Shown here piece after piece: positions 1 through 4,902 of a DNA stretch of 5,069 bases (positions are counted from its first letter, which is position 1; each line of letters opens with the position of its first letter). The notes beneath the pieces were generated by a model. That model did not search any database. It was not told the DNA's origin and saw only the letters and a list, made by a program, of their open reading frames with translations. A program made the translations under genes and the position numbers. The stretch spans positions 1-5,069 of the forward strand of contig JAHZCM010000049.1 in assembly GCA_019422905.1 (NCBI GenBank). The letters are read 5' to 3'. This stretch comes from Oscillospiraceae bacterium. Lineage in GTDB: Bacteria; Bacillota; Clostridia; Oscillospirales; Acutalibacteraceae.

Positions 1-42
1 CATCACACAAAAAACGCAGCATTCCGTTTGGTTTATGTTGTA

Positions 43-71
43 ATTCTACCACCTGTATTTGTGAATGTCAA
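43..71 (-). promoter_or_regulatory. Strong sigma-70/sigma-A type promoter firing leftward out of the window
   Basis: On the minus strand a perfect -35 hexamer TTGACA (66-71) is followed by a 17-bp spacer (49-65) and the -10 hexamer TAGAAT (43-48), which matches the consensus at five of six positions. The -10 is also extended: TGG directly precedes it, giving the TGn motif. Transcription would start near position 36 and run off the left edge, so the gene it serves lies outside the window. A leader of about 35 nt is visible, with no clear ribosome binding site in it. Confidence 0.8.
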
Positions 72-86
72 CAACAAAATTTGCCA

Positions 87-106
87 GCGCATTGCATTTT
101 GCGCAA
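87..106. promoter_or_regulatory. Possible operator upstream of the leftward promoter
   Basis: GCGCA (87-91) and TGCGC (100-104) form an inverted repeat with an 8-nt gap. The right half lies within the perfect 8-bp palindrome TTGCGCAA (99-106). AATT lies close to both ends. On the minus strand this sits about 15-35 bp upstream of the TTGACA box, where an activator or UP-element-like sequence would be expected. The arms are short, so chance is a real alternative. Confidence 0.25.
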
Positions 107-146
107 TTTTCACAGATCGGCATTTTTATGTCTTTAGCAAGGTAAA

Positions 147-163
147 TTGGCAGAAGATGCCAA
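147..163. repeat. Perfect inverted repeat TTGGCA-N5-TGCCAA
   Basis: Two 6-bp arms (147-152 and 158-163) flank the 5-nt centre GAAGA. It has the form of a dimeric regulator site or a small hairpin. No T-tract follows, so it is not a terminator. It lies about 75 bp upstream of the leftward promoter's -35 box and far from the rightward one. Confidence 0.3.
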
Positions 164-239
164 CTTTCAATACAAGTTCACCCATGCAAAAGCACCTCTG
201 TTTCTCTTTACCATAACTTGAAATTTGCAGTCCCGGTTC

Positions 240-255
240 GAATTTTTGAAAATTC
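240..255. repeat. AT-rich inverted repeat GAATTTT-TG-AAAATTC
   Basis: Seven-base arms (240-246 and 249-255) are separated by two bases. In AT-rich DNA such a dyad can arise by chance. It could be a protein-binding site, but no promoter is adjacent. Confidence 0.2.
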
Positions 256-320
256 ACTCTGCATAAATCTATTTTTTTTCGTTTTTTCTCTCTGTAATCT
301 TCTAAATTTTGCAGGATTGT

Positions 321-332
321 GGAACCGGTTCC
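321..332. promoter_or_regulatory. 12-bp perfect palindrome, LacI/CcpA-type operator candidate
   Basis: GGAACCGGTTCC is a perfect palindrome with a central CG. With one flanking base on each side it reads TGGAACCGGTTCCT, which fits the core of the degenerate Gram-positive cre consensus TGNAANCGNWNNCW bound by CcpA, and LacI-family operators in general. It lies about 230 bp upstream of the hydrolase promoter and 250 bp from the leftward one. This is far for direct control of either, so the true target is unclear. Confidence 0.35.
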
Positions 333-414
333 TCATTTTTTGTATCCTGCCCCTTCATCTTCGCCGCCATAATACACATGCGTACAACTTAACCTGTTTT
401 TTAAATTCGTTAAA

Positions 415-444
415 TATTGATTTTATTTCTATCAATACCGGTAT
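415..444. promoter_or_regulatory. Overlapping dyads around a second ACCGGT palindrome
   Basis: TATTGAT (415-421) and ATCAATA (431-437) are perfect 7-bp inverted arms with a 9-nt gap. They overlap ATACCGGTAT (435-444), a perfect 10-bp palindrome with the same ACCGGT core as the one at 321-332. The two ACCGGT centres are 113 bp apart. Paired operators for a looping repressor are conceivable, but this is inference from pattern alone. Confidence 0.25.
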
Positions 445-470
445 GCAAGAAATTTTGCCGAAATAAATAT

Positions 471-484
471 TTACAATTTTGTAA
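471..484. repeat. Inverted repeat TTACAA-TT-TTGTAA
   Basis: Six-base arms (471-476 and 479-484) flank a 2-nt centre. The dyad lies about 80 bp upstream of the hydrolase -35 box. It may be a regulator site or chance in AT-rich sequence. Confidence 0.2.
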
Positions 485-563
485 TCCGAGATTTTCTCTT
501 TTACGCCTTTGCCTGATTTTCTCGCAGCTTGGCCCCTTCTCTCCAATTTTTGGCAGAATGATA

Positions 564-592
564 TTGAAAAAAACGCTTGAATGCCCTATACT
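564..592 (+). promoter_or_regulatory. Sigma-70/sigma-A type promoter of the serine hydrolase gene
   Basis: TTGAAA (564-569, five of six matches) is followed by a 17-bp spacer and TATACT (587-592, five of six). Transcription should begin near 599. This lies downstream of the ATG at 581, which therefore cannot be the start in this transcript. The resulting leader is about 27 nt and carries the ribosome binding site AAAGGAG at 610-616. Confidence 0.75.
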
Positions 593-625
593 TTAGATAC
601 ATTTTGGGCAAAGGAGCATATGGAT

Positions 626-1507
626 ATGAATCGAGAAGTATTTGACCGTTTCGCGCAGGAATACCGTATTCTGAACGTTATCGTAAAAAAGGACGGAGAC
701 GCCGTTTTCCGTGCCGATTACGACGAAGAGATACGCCGCAACCAGTATTCCGCCACAAAGAGCTTTACAAGCGCTGCTGTCGGCATTGCGGCTGGCGAGG
801 GGCTGCTCTCCCTGGAGGAGCGCCTTACGGACGCCTTTTCAGACGACCTGCCGGAGAACGTTTGTGAAAACCTTGAGAAAGCCACTGTGCGCGACCTGCT
901 GACGATGTGCCTTGGCCAGGACAACGGCTATCTCATGGGCGGCCAGCGCCCCTTCCTTTCGGAAAAGGACTGGGTTCGGTACAGCCTTTCCCTGCCTTTC
1001 CCCTACGCGCCGGGCGAAAAATTCCAGTACAACAACGTCGGCCCTTACCTTGCGGGCGTGCTGGTTCAGCGCCGCGCGGGCTGCACCCTGAGCCAATACC
1101 TCACGCCCCGCCTGTTTCAGCCGCTCGGCATCACGGCGCCGACCTGGGAAACCGACCCGCTGGGCTATTCCTTCGGCGCGGGCGGCCTGTTCCTGTGCGT
1201 ATCCGAGCTGCTGCGCTTCGGAGAGCTTTTGCTCGCAGAAGGCAAGTGGAACGGCCGGCAAATCATTCCGCAGGATTATGTAAGAGAGGCGACGCGCAAG
1301 CAGGTGGAAAACGGGGCTGCGGGCTACGGCTATCTGTTTTGGCGCGGCGCATGCAACTCCTTCCGCGCCGACGGCAAGTACGGCCAGTTCGCCATTGTAC
1401 TGCCTGACGACGGCGCCGTGATCGCCGTCAACGCTGAAAGCCGCGACCAAGGCAAAATGCTCGATTTCCTGCTGCAGGAAAAGGATTTTCTGTTCGGCCA
1501 ACGCTGA
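626..1507 (+). CDS. Beta-lactamase-family serine hydrolase (class C / esterase-like)
   Basis: This 293-residue protein has the penicillin-binding/beta-lactamase fold of the class C, EstB-like esterase group. The nucleophile motif SxxK is S42-A-T-K45, the second motif YxN is Y135-N-N137, and a K251-Y-G253-Q segment near the C-terminus sits where the KTG/HxG strand is expected. LLTMCLG (91-97) matches the family's usual LLTMTSG segment. There is no signal peptide or membrane segment, so it probably acts in the cytoplasm; this fits an esterase or amidase better than a secreted beta-lactamase. The substrate cannot be read from sequence. I chose the ATG at 626 because AAAGGAG (610-616) lies 9 nt upstream and the promoter's start point falls after the ATG at 581. 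The in-frame ATG at 620 is only 3 nt from that site. The gene appears monocistronic, with a hairpin 8 nt after its stop. Confidence 0.88.
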   Translation: MNREVFDRFAQEYRILNVIVKKDGDAVFRADYDEEIRRNQYSATKSFTSAAVGIAAGEGLLSLEERLTDAFSDDLPENVCENLEKATVRDLLTMCLGQDNGYLMGGQRPFLSEKDWVRYSLSLPFPYAPGEKFQYNNVGPYLAGVLVQRRAGCTLSQYLTPRLFQPLGITAPTWETDPLGYSFGAGGLFLCVSELLRFGELLLAEGKWNGRQIIPQDYVREATRKQVENGAAGYGYLFWRGACNSFRADGKYGQFAIVLPDDGAVIAVNAESRDQGKMLDFLLQEKDFLFGQR

Positions 1508-1514
1508 TACGCAC

Positions 1515-1556
1515 GAAAAACCGCACTCCCGATGCAGTTTGGGAGCGCAGTTTTTT
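1515..1556. terminator. Bidirectional intrinsic terminator between convergent genes
   Basis: CTCCC (1526-1530) pairs with GGGAG (1541-1545), with outer GC and AAAAAC/GTTTTT extensions and a 10-nt loop. On the plus strand it ends in six Ts (1551-1556) and serves the hydrolase, but the stem has two A-C mismatches. On the minus strand the same two positions become G-U wobbles, giving 15 consecutive pairs ending in a run of five Ts. It should therefore work better for the feoA-like gene, whose stop codon lies about 80 nt away. Confidence 0.75.
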
Positions 1557-1635
1557 CCTTTCGTCAGCGCCTGTCCGCTTGACGTTTGCTTTCGTTCGAT
1601 ATACAATATATCCAGATCAGGTTGCAGATTTGCTC

Positions 1636-1878
1636 TCAGGTACAGAGCTGCACGCCGTCGGAATCCTCCCTGCGCAGGGCGATAACCGCGCCGCGGATCA
1701 GGTAGGCCGCCGGATCACCCAGCGGGCTGATGCCCACGCATTTGACATGGGTACCGGTAATCAGCCCGATATCCTGTAAGCGGCGGCGCATGGCGCCCTG
1801 CGTCTCGATTGTGCGGACAACGGCACTCTGGCCGCATTGCAGCGAGGAAAGCGCCCGGCGCTTTTCTGTTTGATCCAT
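1636..1878 (-). CDS. feoA: Stand-alone FeoA-domain protein
   Basis: This 80-residue protein is a small SH3-like FeoA domain and covers the whole family length. Diagnostic segments are the GxSAxV motif at G16-V20, M30-R-R-R-L-x-D-I-G-L39 with T41-G-T43 next, S51-P-L-G-D-P56, and R62-G followed by the LRRE stretch (68-71). FeoA is a cytoplasmic partner of the ferrous iron transporter FeoB. No feoB is in view, so it may be a dispersed copy or have another role. The ATG at 1878 is preferred: AAAAGGGGG (1887-1895) ends 8 nt before it, while the in-frame ATG at 1884 is only 2 nt away. The gene converges with the serine hydrolase and diverges from the TIM-barrel gene. I found no clear promoter or iron box upstream. 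The family call is firm, the role in iron uptake less so. Confidence 0.85.
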   Translation of the reverse strand: MDQTEKRRALSSLQCGQSAVVRTIETQGAMRRRLQDIGLITGTHVKCVGISPLGDPAAYLIRGAVIALRREDSDGVQLCT

Positions 1879-1993
1879 AAACATGTCCCCCTTTTCTCTG
1901 CTCCCAGTTTATGCAGGCGGGCATTTTTTGGTGCGCTGAAGAAGCAAGTCAAAAACCGGCCATAACTCATTAGGATAAGAAAGGTTGATTCAA

Positions 1994-2848
1994 ATGGCAA
2001 TGAAAGTCGGCATTCAGCTTTATTCCGTGCGCGACGAAATGAAGAAAGATCCGGTCAGCGCGATCCGTCAGGTCGCGGAAATCGGCTACAAAAATTTGGA
2101 GTTTGCAAGCTCCTGTGCGGACACGGATCCGGGCGTCGGTTTCGGTGTGGACGCAGACACGATGGTCGGGCTCCTTGAGGAAACCGGCGCGAAAATGATC
2201 AGCGGCCATATCCGCCCCATCGACGAGACCACCATTGACGCGATCATCGAATACCATGAGAAGATCGGCACAAAGTATCTCGGCCAGTCTGCGGACTTTT
2301 ACACGAGCTACGAGCATCTGATGGAGCGCTGCGCCTACTACAACTGGGTGGGCAAGAAGCTCGCCGAGCACGGTATGCAGTTCCTCATCCACAACCATTA
2401 CCACGAGTTCCAGAAGCTCAACGGCAAGGAGATCCTGTACCATATCATGGACAACACCGACCCGGCCTATGTCAGCTTCGAGCTGGACACCTTCTGGGCG
2501 ATGCGCGGCGGCGCAGATCCGGTTGAGGTCATGAAGCGCCTCGGTTCCCGTCTGAAGCTCGTCCATCAGAAGGATTTTTCCAAGACCTCCACATCCCCGA
2601 TCAACCTCTGGACAATCAAGGATCCGGAGAAGCTGATTTCCCGCGAAACCTTTGGCGAGGGTATGAACCCGAAGGATTTCTGCGAAATCGGCACCGGCAT
2701 CATAGACATCCAGTCCATCATCAATACGGCAAACGAGCTGGGCGCCGAATACATCGTGCTCGAGCAGGATCACACGCAGCTCACCCAGATGGAAAGCGTG
2801 CGCATCAGCATGGACAGCTTCAAGAAGTTCGAGGGGCTTGACTGGTAA
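1994..2848 (+). CDS. Sugar phosphate isomerase/epimerase-like TIM-barrel protein
   Basis: This 284-residue protein belongs to the xylose isomerase-like / AP endonuclease 2 TIM-barrel superfamily. The N-terminal strand reads KVGIQLYSVRDEM (4-16), typical of the sugar isomerase branch. Likely metal ligands are E138 in the HNHYHEF segment (133-139), D165 in ELDTFW, H191 in HQKD and E257 in LEQD. The D-to-H spacing of 26 matches known epimerases such as D-tagatose 3-epimerase; the H-to-E gap is longer (66), which implies an extra loop around 195-230. There is no signal peptide, so it is cytoplasmic. The substrate (sugar, inositol derivative or ketose) is unknown, and no sugar genes adjoin it. The ATG at 1994 was chosen because AAGAAAGG (1977-1984) lies 9 nt upstream; a TTG at 1985 abuts that site. 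Upstream promoter elements are weak. It ends in a hairpin terminator. Confidence 0.87.
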   Translation: MAMKVGIQLYSVRDEMKKDPVSAIRQVAEIGYKNLEFASSCADTDPGVGFGVDADTMVGLLEETGAKMISGHIRPIDETTIDAIIEYHEKIGTKYLGQSADFYTSYEHLMERCAYYNWVGKKLAEHGMQFLIHNHYHEFQKLNGKEILYHIMDNTDPAYVSFELDTFWAMRGGADPVEVMKRLGSRLKLVHQKDFSKTSTSPINLWTIKDPEKLISRETFGEGMNPKDFCEIGTGIIDIQSIINTANELGAEYIVLEQDHTQLTQMESVRISMDSFKKFEGLDW

Positions 2849-2903
2849 CACGGGAAGCCGTCGGCCGCAGCCCTGCTGCACGAAAAACCAAGAAACAATA
2901 CGG

Positions 2904-2935
2904 AAGCCGCAGACCTGTAAAGGCCTGCGGCTTTT
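2904..2935 (+). terminator. Intrinsic terminator of the TIM-barrel gene
   Basis: AAGCCGCAG (2904-2912) pairs perfectly with CTGCGGCTT (2925-2933), and CCT/AGG can extend the helix inside the loop. A short run of four Ts (2932-2935) follows on the plus strand. On the minus strand the same hairpin lies 11 nt past the stop of the DUF6483-like gene but lacks a T-tract, so it would be a weak terminator there. Confidence 0.7.
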
Positions 2936-2944
2936 CATCTTCGT

Positions 2945-3352
2945 TCATTCATCCGCTTCGCTCTCCGCGCCGGACAGTACGCACAGCATATCCTCCAGCC
3001 CCAAGCGTCGGCAGACATCCGTAAGCCCGGAAAGGATTTCATCCCGCGGGAAGTTCTGCGCCGCAAGCGCCTCATCCGGCAGTGCATTCAGTGCGCTGTA
3101 GAACTGCAGCGCCGCGAGCAGCGTGCCACTGTCCTCCGAATCCAGCCGATCATAGAGCAGATCCTCCGCCCGGCACGCTTCACCCGCACGTACCATCGCG
3201 AGCAGCGTTTCGGCGAGCGTTTCTCCCGGCGCACCGGTAGCCTTCTGCTCCGCGGTCGCCTGCTCCCGCACGGGCCCCCGGTGGAACAGGATGCGCGCAC
3301 GCGTCTCCGCTATGATCTCGATTTGGCGCGTCAGCCAGTCCTGCCTGTACAA
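2945..3352 (-). CDS. DUF6483-like small cytoplasmic protein
   Basis: This acidic 135-residue protein of unknown function resembles the Firmicutes DUF6483 family from memory. The N-terminal RQIEIIAETRARILF helix (9-23), the ExLLYDRL segment (63-70) and the FYSALN...LPDEAL...NFPRDEILSGL stretch (84-110) follow that family's layout. The central and C-terminal parts look like helical hairpins of TPR type, suggesting a protein-binding role; this is inference. It has no signal peptide or membrane span. The start is a TTG, the only plausible one: AGGGGGTGG (3357-3365) is a near-perfect Shine-Dalgarno sequence about 7 nt upstream of it, and there is no in-frame ATG nearby. It lies 58 nt after enolase on the same strand but has its own promoter (3386-3414). 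Confidence 0.75.
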   Translation of the reverse strand: MYRQDWLTRQIEIIAETRARILFHRGPVREQATAEQKATGAPGETLAETLLAMVRAGEACRAEDLLYDRLDSEDSGTLLAALQFYSALNALPDEALAAQNFPRDEILSGLTDVCRRLGLEDMLCVLSGAESEADE

Positions 3353-3385
3353 TCTTCCACCCCCTGCGCTTCATTGTCCGCTTTC

Positions 3386-3414
3386 AGTATAGCAGGGTGC
3401 GCAGCGGGTGTCAA
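3386..3414 (-). promoter_or_regulatory. Consensus promoter of the DUF6483-like gene, overlapping the eno stop codon
   Basis: On the minus strand a perfect TTGACA (3409-3414) is followed by a 17-bp spacer and TATACT (3386-3391, five of six). The enolase stop codon TGA (3411-3413) lies inside the -35 box. Transcription should start near 3379, leaving a leader of about 27 nt before the TTG start. I see no terminator between eno and this gene, so it may also receive read-through from eno. Confidence 0.8.
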
Positions 3415-4667
3415 TTCATCCCGTACTGTCCGTCAAGGTCGTTTTCCTGCGCGATGCGCAGCAGCCGGTTGTACTTCGCGGTCCGGTCGCTGCGGCACGG
3501 CGCGCCGGATTTGATGAAGCCCGCGTTGACCGCCACAGCGATGTCGGCGATCGTCGTATCCTCCGTCTCTCCGGAGCGGTGCGACAAAATGGTTTTCATG
3601 CCGGTCTCCCGCGCCAGCTCGATCGCCGTCAAGGTCTCCGAGAGCGTGCCGATCTGATTGGGCTTGATGAGCACCGCGTTGGCCGCGCTGCGCTCGATGC
3701 CCTCCCGGATGCGCTCCGGATTGGTGACAAAAAGATCGTCGCCCACGAGCATCGTGCGCTTGCCGATGCGCTCGGTCAGCGTTGTCCATGCGGGGAAATC
3801 CTCTTCGCCGAGCGGGTCCTCAATCGAGCGGATCGGATACTTCTCGCTGAGCTTTTCCCAGTAGCCGATTAACTGGGAGGACGTGTATTTTGTGCCGCGC
3901 TTCGGCAACAGATAGCCGTCTCTCGCTGTCCATTCGCTGGATGCGGCATCCAGCGCGAGCTTGACCTGATCCGTCGTATAGCCCGCCGCGTCGATGGCCT
4001 CCAGAATGACCTCGATCGCCGCTTCGTCGCTTGCAAGGTTCGGCGCAAAACCGCCCTCATCGCCTACGGAAACCGCCAGCGACCGGCTTTTCAGAATCCG
4101 GCCCAGCGCATGATAGACTTCTGCGCCCATGCGGATCGCTTCCGAAAAGCACTTCGCGCCCACCGGCATGATCATAAATTCCTGAATGTCGATGTTGTTC
4201 GCGGCATGCACGCCGCCGTTCAGGATGTGCATCATCGGCACGGGCATTTTCCGCGCGTTCGCGCCGCCGAGGAACCGGAACAGCGGCTGGCGGTAATGCG
4301 CGGCAAGCGCCTTCGCCGCCGCAAGGGACACGGCAAGCATCGCGTTTGCGCCGAGCTTCTCCTTATTCTTTGTATTGTCCAGCTCGATCAGGATGCGGTC
4401 CACCTCGCCGACCGTGACCTTCGGAATGTGCTCCAGCACCGGCGCAATCGTCTCCGCTATCCCCTGCACCGCCTTCTGCACGCCCTTGCCGTCATAGCGC
4501 CGCTTGTCCCCGTCGCGCTTTTCATGCGCCTCAAACTTACCGGTCGACGCGCCCGACGGCGCGTTTGCCACGCCGATGGAGCCGTCGCTGAGCACGACCG
4601 TAGCGCCCACCGTGGGCGTGCCGCGGGAATCAAGCACCTCTGCCGCAAATACTTTCTGAATCTTCAT
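3411..4667 (-). CDS. eno: Enolase (phosphopyruvate hydratase)
   Basis: The enzyme converts 2-phosphoglycerate to phosphoenolpyruvate in glycolysis, in the cytoplasm, with Mg2+. The 418-residue product is complete. Visible landmarks are LDSRGTPTV (12-20), the mobile SGAST loop (38-42), H154 in NGGVHA, E163 in QEF, E204 in GDEGGFAP, metal ligands D240, E283 (SIEDP) and D310 (VGDD), the catalytic base K335 in LIKPNQIGT, SHRSGETED (362-370) and K386 in IKSGAPCRS. All expected catalytic residues are present. It is slightly shorter than the usual length of about 430, chiefly at the C-terminus, which ends soon after the LLRI segment. The ATG at 4667 fits the family N-terminus; the best ribosome site is GGAAAGG about 11 nt upstream, a little far. 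It is separated from the peptidase gene behind it by a strong terminator, so it is not in a glycolytic operon here. Confidence 0.97.
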   Translation of the reverse strand: MKIQKVFAAEVLDSRGTPTVGATVVLSDGSIGVANAPSGASTGKFEAHEKRDGDKRRYDGKGVQKAVQGIAETIAPVLEHIPKVTVGEVDRILIELDNTKNKEKLGANAMLAVSLAAAKALAAHYRQPLFRFLGGANARKMPVPMMHILNGGVHAANNIDIQEFMIMPVGAKCFSEAIRMGAEVYHALGRILKSRSLAVSVGDEGGFAPNLASDEAAIEVILEAIDAAGYTTDQVKLALDAASSEWTARDGYLLPKRGTKYTSSQLIGYWEKLSEKYPIRSIEDPLGEEDFPAWTTLTERIGKRTMLVGDDLFVTNPERIREGIERSAANAVLIKPNQIGTLSETLTAIELARETGMKTILSHRSGETEDTTIADIAVAVNAGFIKSGAPCRSDRTAKYNRLLRIAQENDLDGQYGMN

Positions 4668-4738
4668 CGCATACTCTACCTTTCCGAGGCGTTATTCTTA
4701 ATATCTCTCCTGCAGCGCACCGGCCCGCCTCGACAGCC

Positions 4739-4765
4739 GTTATACAAAAAGAGCGGTTCGGCCAA
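4739..4765 (-). promoter_or_regulatory. Weak candidate promoter for eno
   Basis: On the minus strand TATAAC (4739-4744, five of six for -10) is preceded, after a short 15-bp spacer, by TTGGCC (4760-4765, four of six for -35). It is the best match in the stretch between the terminator at 4836-4877 and the eno start, and would give a leader of about 65 nt. The spacer is shorter than ideal, so this is tentative. Confidence 0.3.
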
Positions 4766-4835
4766 TACTTCGCTCCGCTTCTTCGCGCCGTTTGCCGTTA
4801 GTATGCGCGAAAGCACTTCCACCTATTCCAAACCG

Positions 4836-4877
4836 TAAAAGACCGCCGCTGTAGTTTCCCACAGCGGCGGTCTTTTA
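4836..4877. terminator. Strong intrinsic terminator after the M23 peptidase gene
   Basis: A perfect 17-bp inverted repeat (4836-4852 and 4861-4877) has a GC-rich centre and an 8-nt loop. The outer ends are TAAAAG and CTTTTA, so both strands end in a T-run and the structure can work in either direction. It lies 25 nt past the stop codon of the peptidase gene, which is its likely client, and insulates eno from it. Confidence 0.88.
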
Positions 4878-4902
4878 TACCGTTCTTTATAATTCTGATA
4901 AA

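Larger units (their letters stand above)
72..563. other. AT-rich non-coding region with scattered short dyads
   Basis: This stretch of about 490 bp separates a leftward and a rightward promoter. I see no credible gene in it. The open frames it contains have no ribosome binding site and give phenylalanine- and leucine-rich translations, as expected from T-rich DNA. It has long pyrimidine runs on the plus strand (about 269-305) and several inverted repeats, listed separately. Its base composition contrasts sharply with the GC-rich genes. It may be a regulatory region, or may hide a small RNA or decayed sequence; nothing visible decides between these. Confidence 0.6.

Noticed and set aside
147..163. 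Sigma-54 type -24/-12 promoter suggested by TTGGCA...TGC
   Set aside because: The GG and GC elements are 8 bases apart, not the required 10.
235..243. GGTTCGAAT, identical to a tRNA T-loop
   Set aside because: The flanking bases cannot form a T stem and there is no acceptor or anticodon arm.
218..466. 82-codon open frame in the AT-rich region
   Set aside because: It has a TTG start without a ribosome site, and its hydrophobic translation is explained by T-rich sequence. No family is recognisable.
581..625. N-terminal extension of the hydrolase from the ATG at 581
   Set aside because: There is no ribosome binding site for it, and the -10 box (587-592) lies inside it, so it would not be in the mRNA.
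839..1606. 255-codon minus-strand frame opposite the hydrolase
   Set aside because: It is antisense to a gene with clear catalytic motifs, arises from GC-rich codon bias and matches no family.
1948..1976. Possible promoter for the TIM-barrel gene (GTCAAA, 17 bp, TAGGAT)
   Set aside because: Both hexamers match the consensus poorly, so I do not annotate it.
1970..2938. 322-codon minus-strand frame opposite the TIM-barrel gene
   Set aside because: It mirrors the whole real gene and runs through its terminator hairpin. It has no recognisable domain.
3180..3374. ATG-started frame overlapping the DUF6483-like gene start
   Set aside because: It is in another reading frame, and its translation is a low-complexity Gly/Ala/Arg-rich shadow. 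The TTG start at 3352 has the ribosome site.
4110..4838. 242-codon plus-strand frame opposite eno
   Set aside because: It is antisense to the unmistakable enolase, His- and Arg-rich, and ends in the terminator stem.
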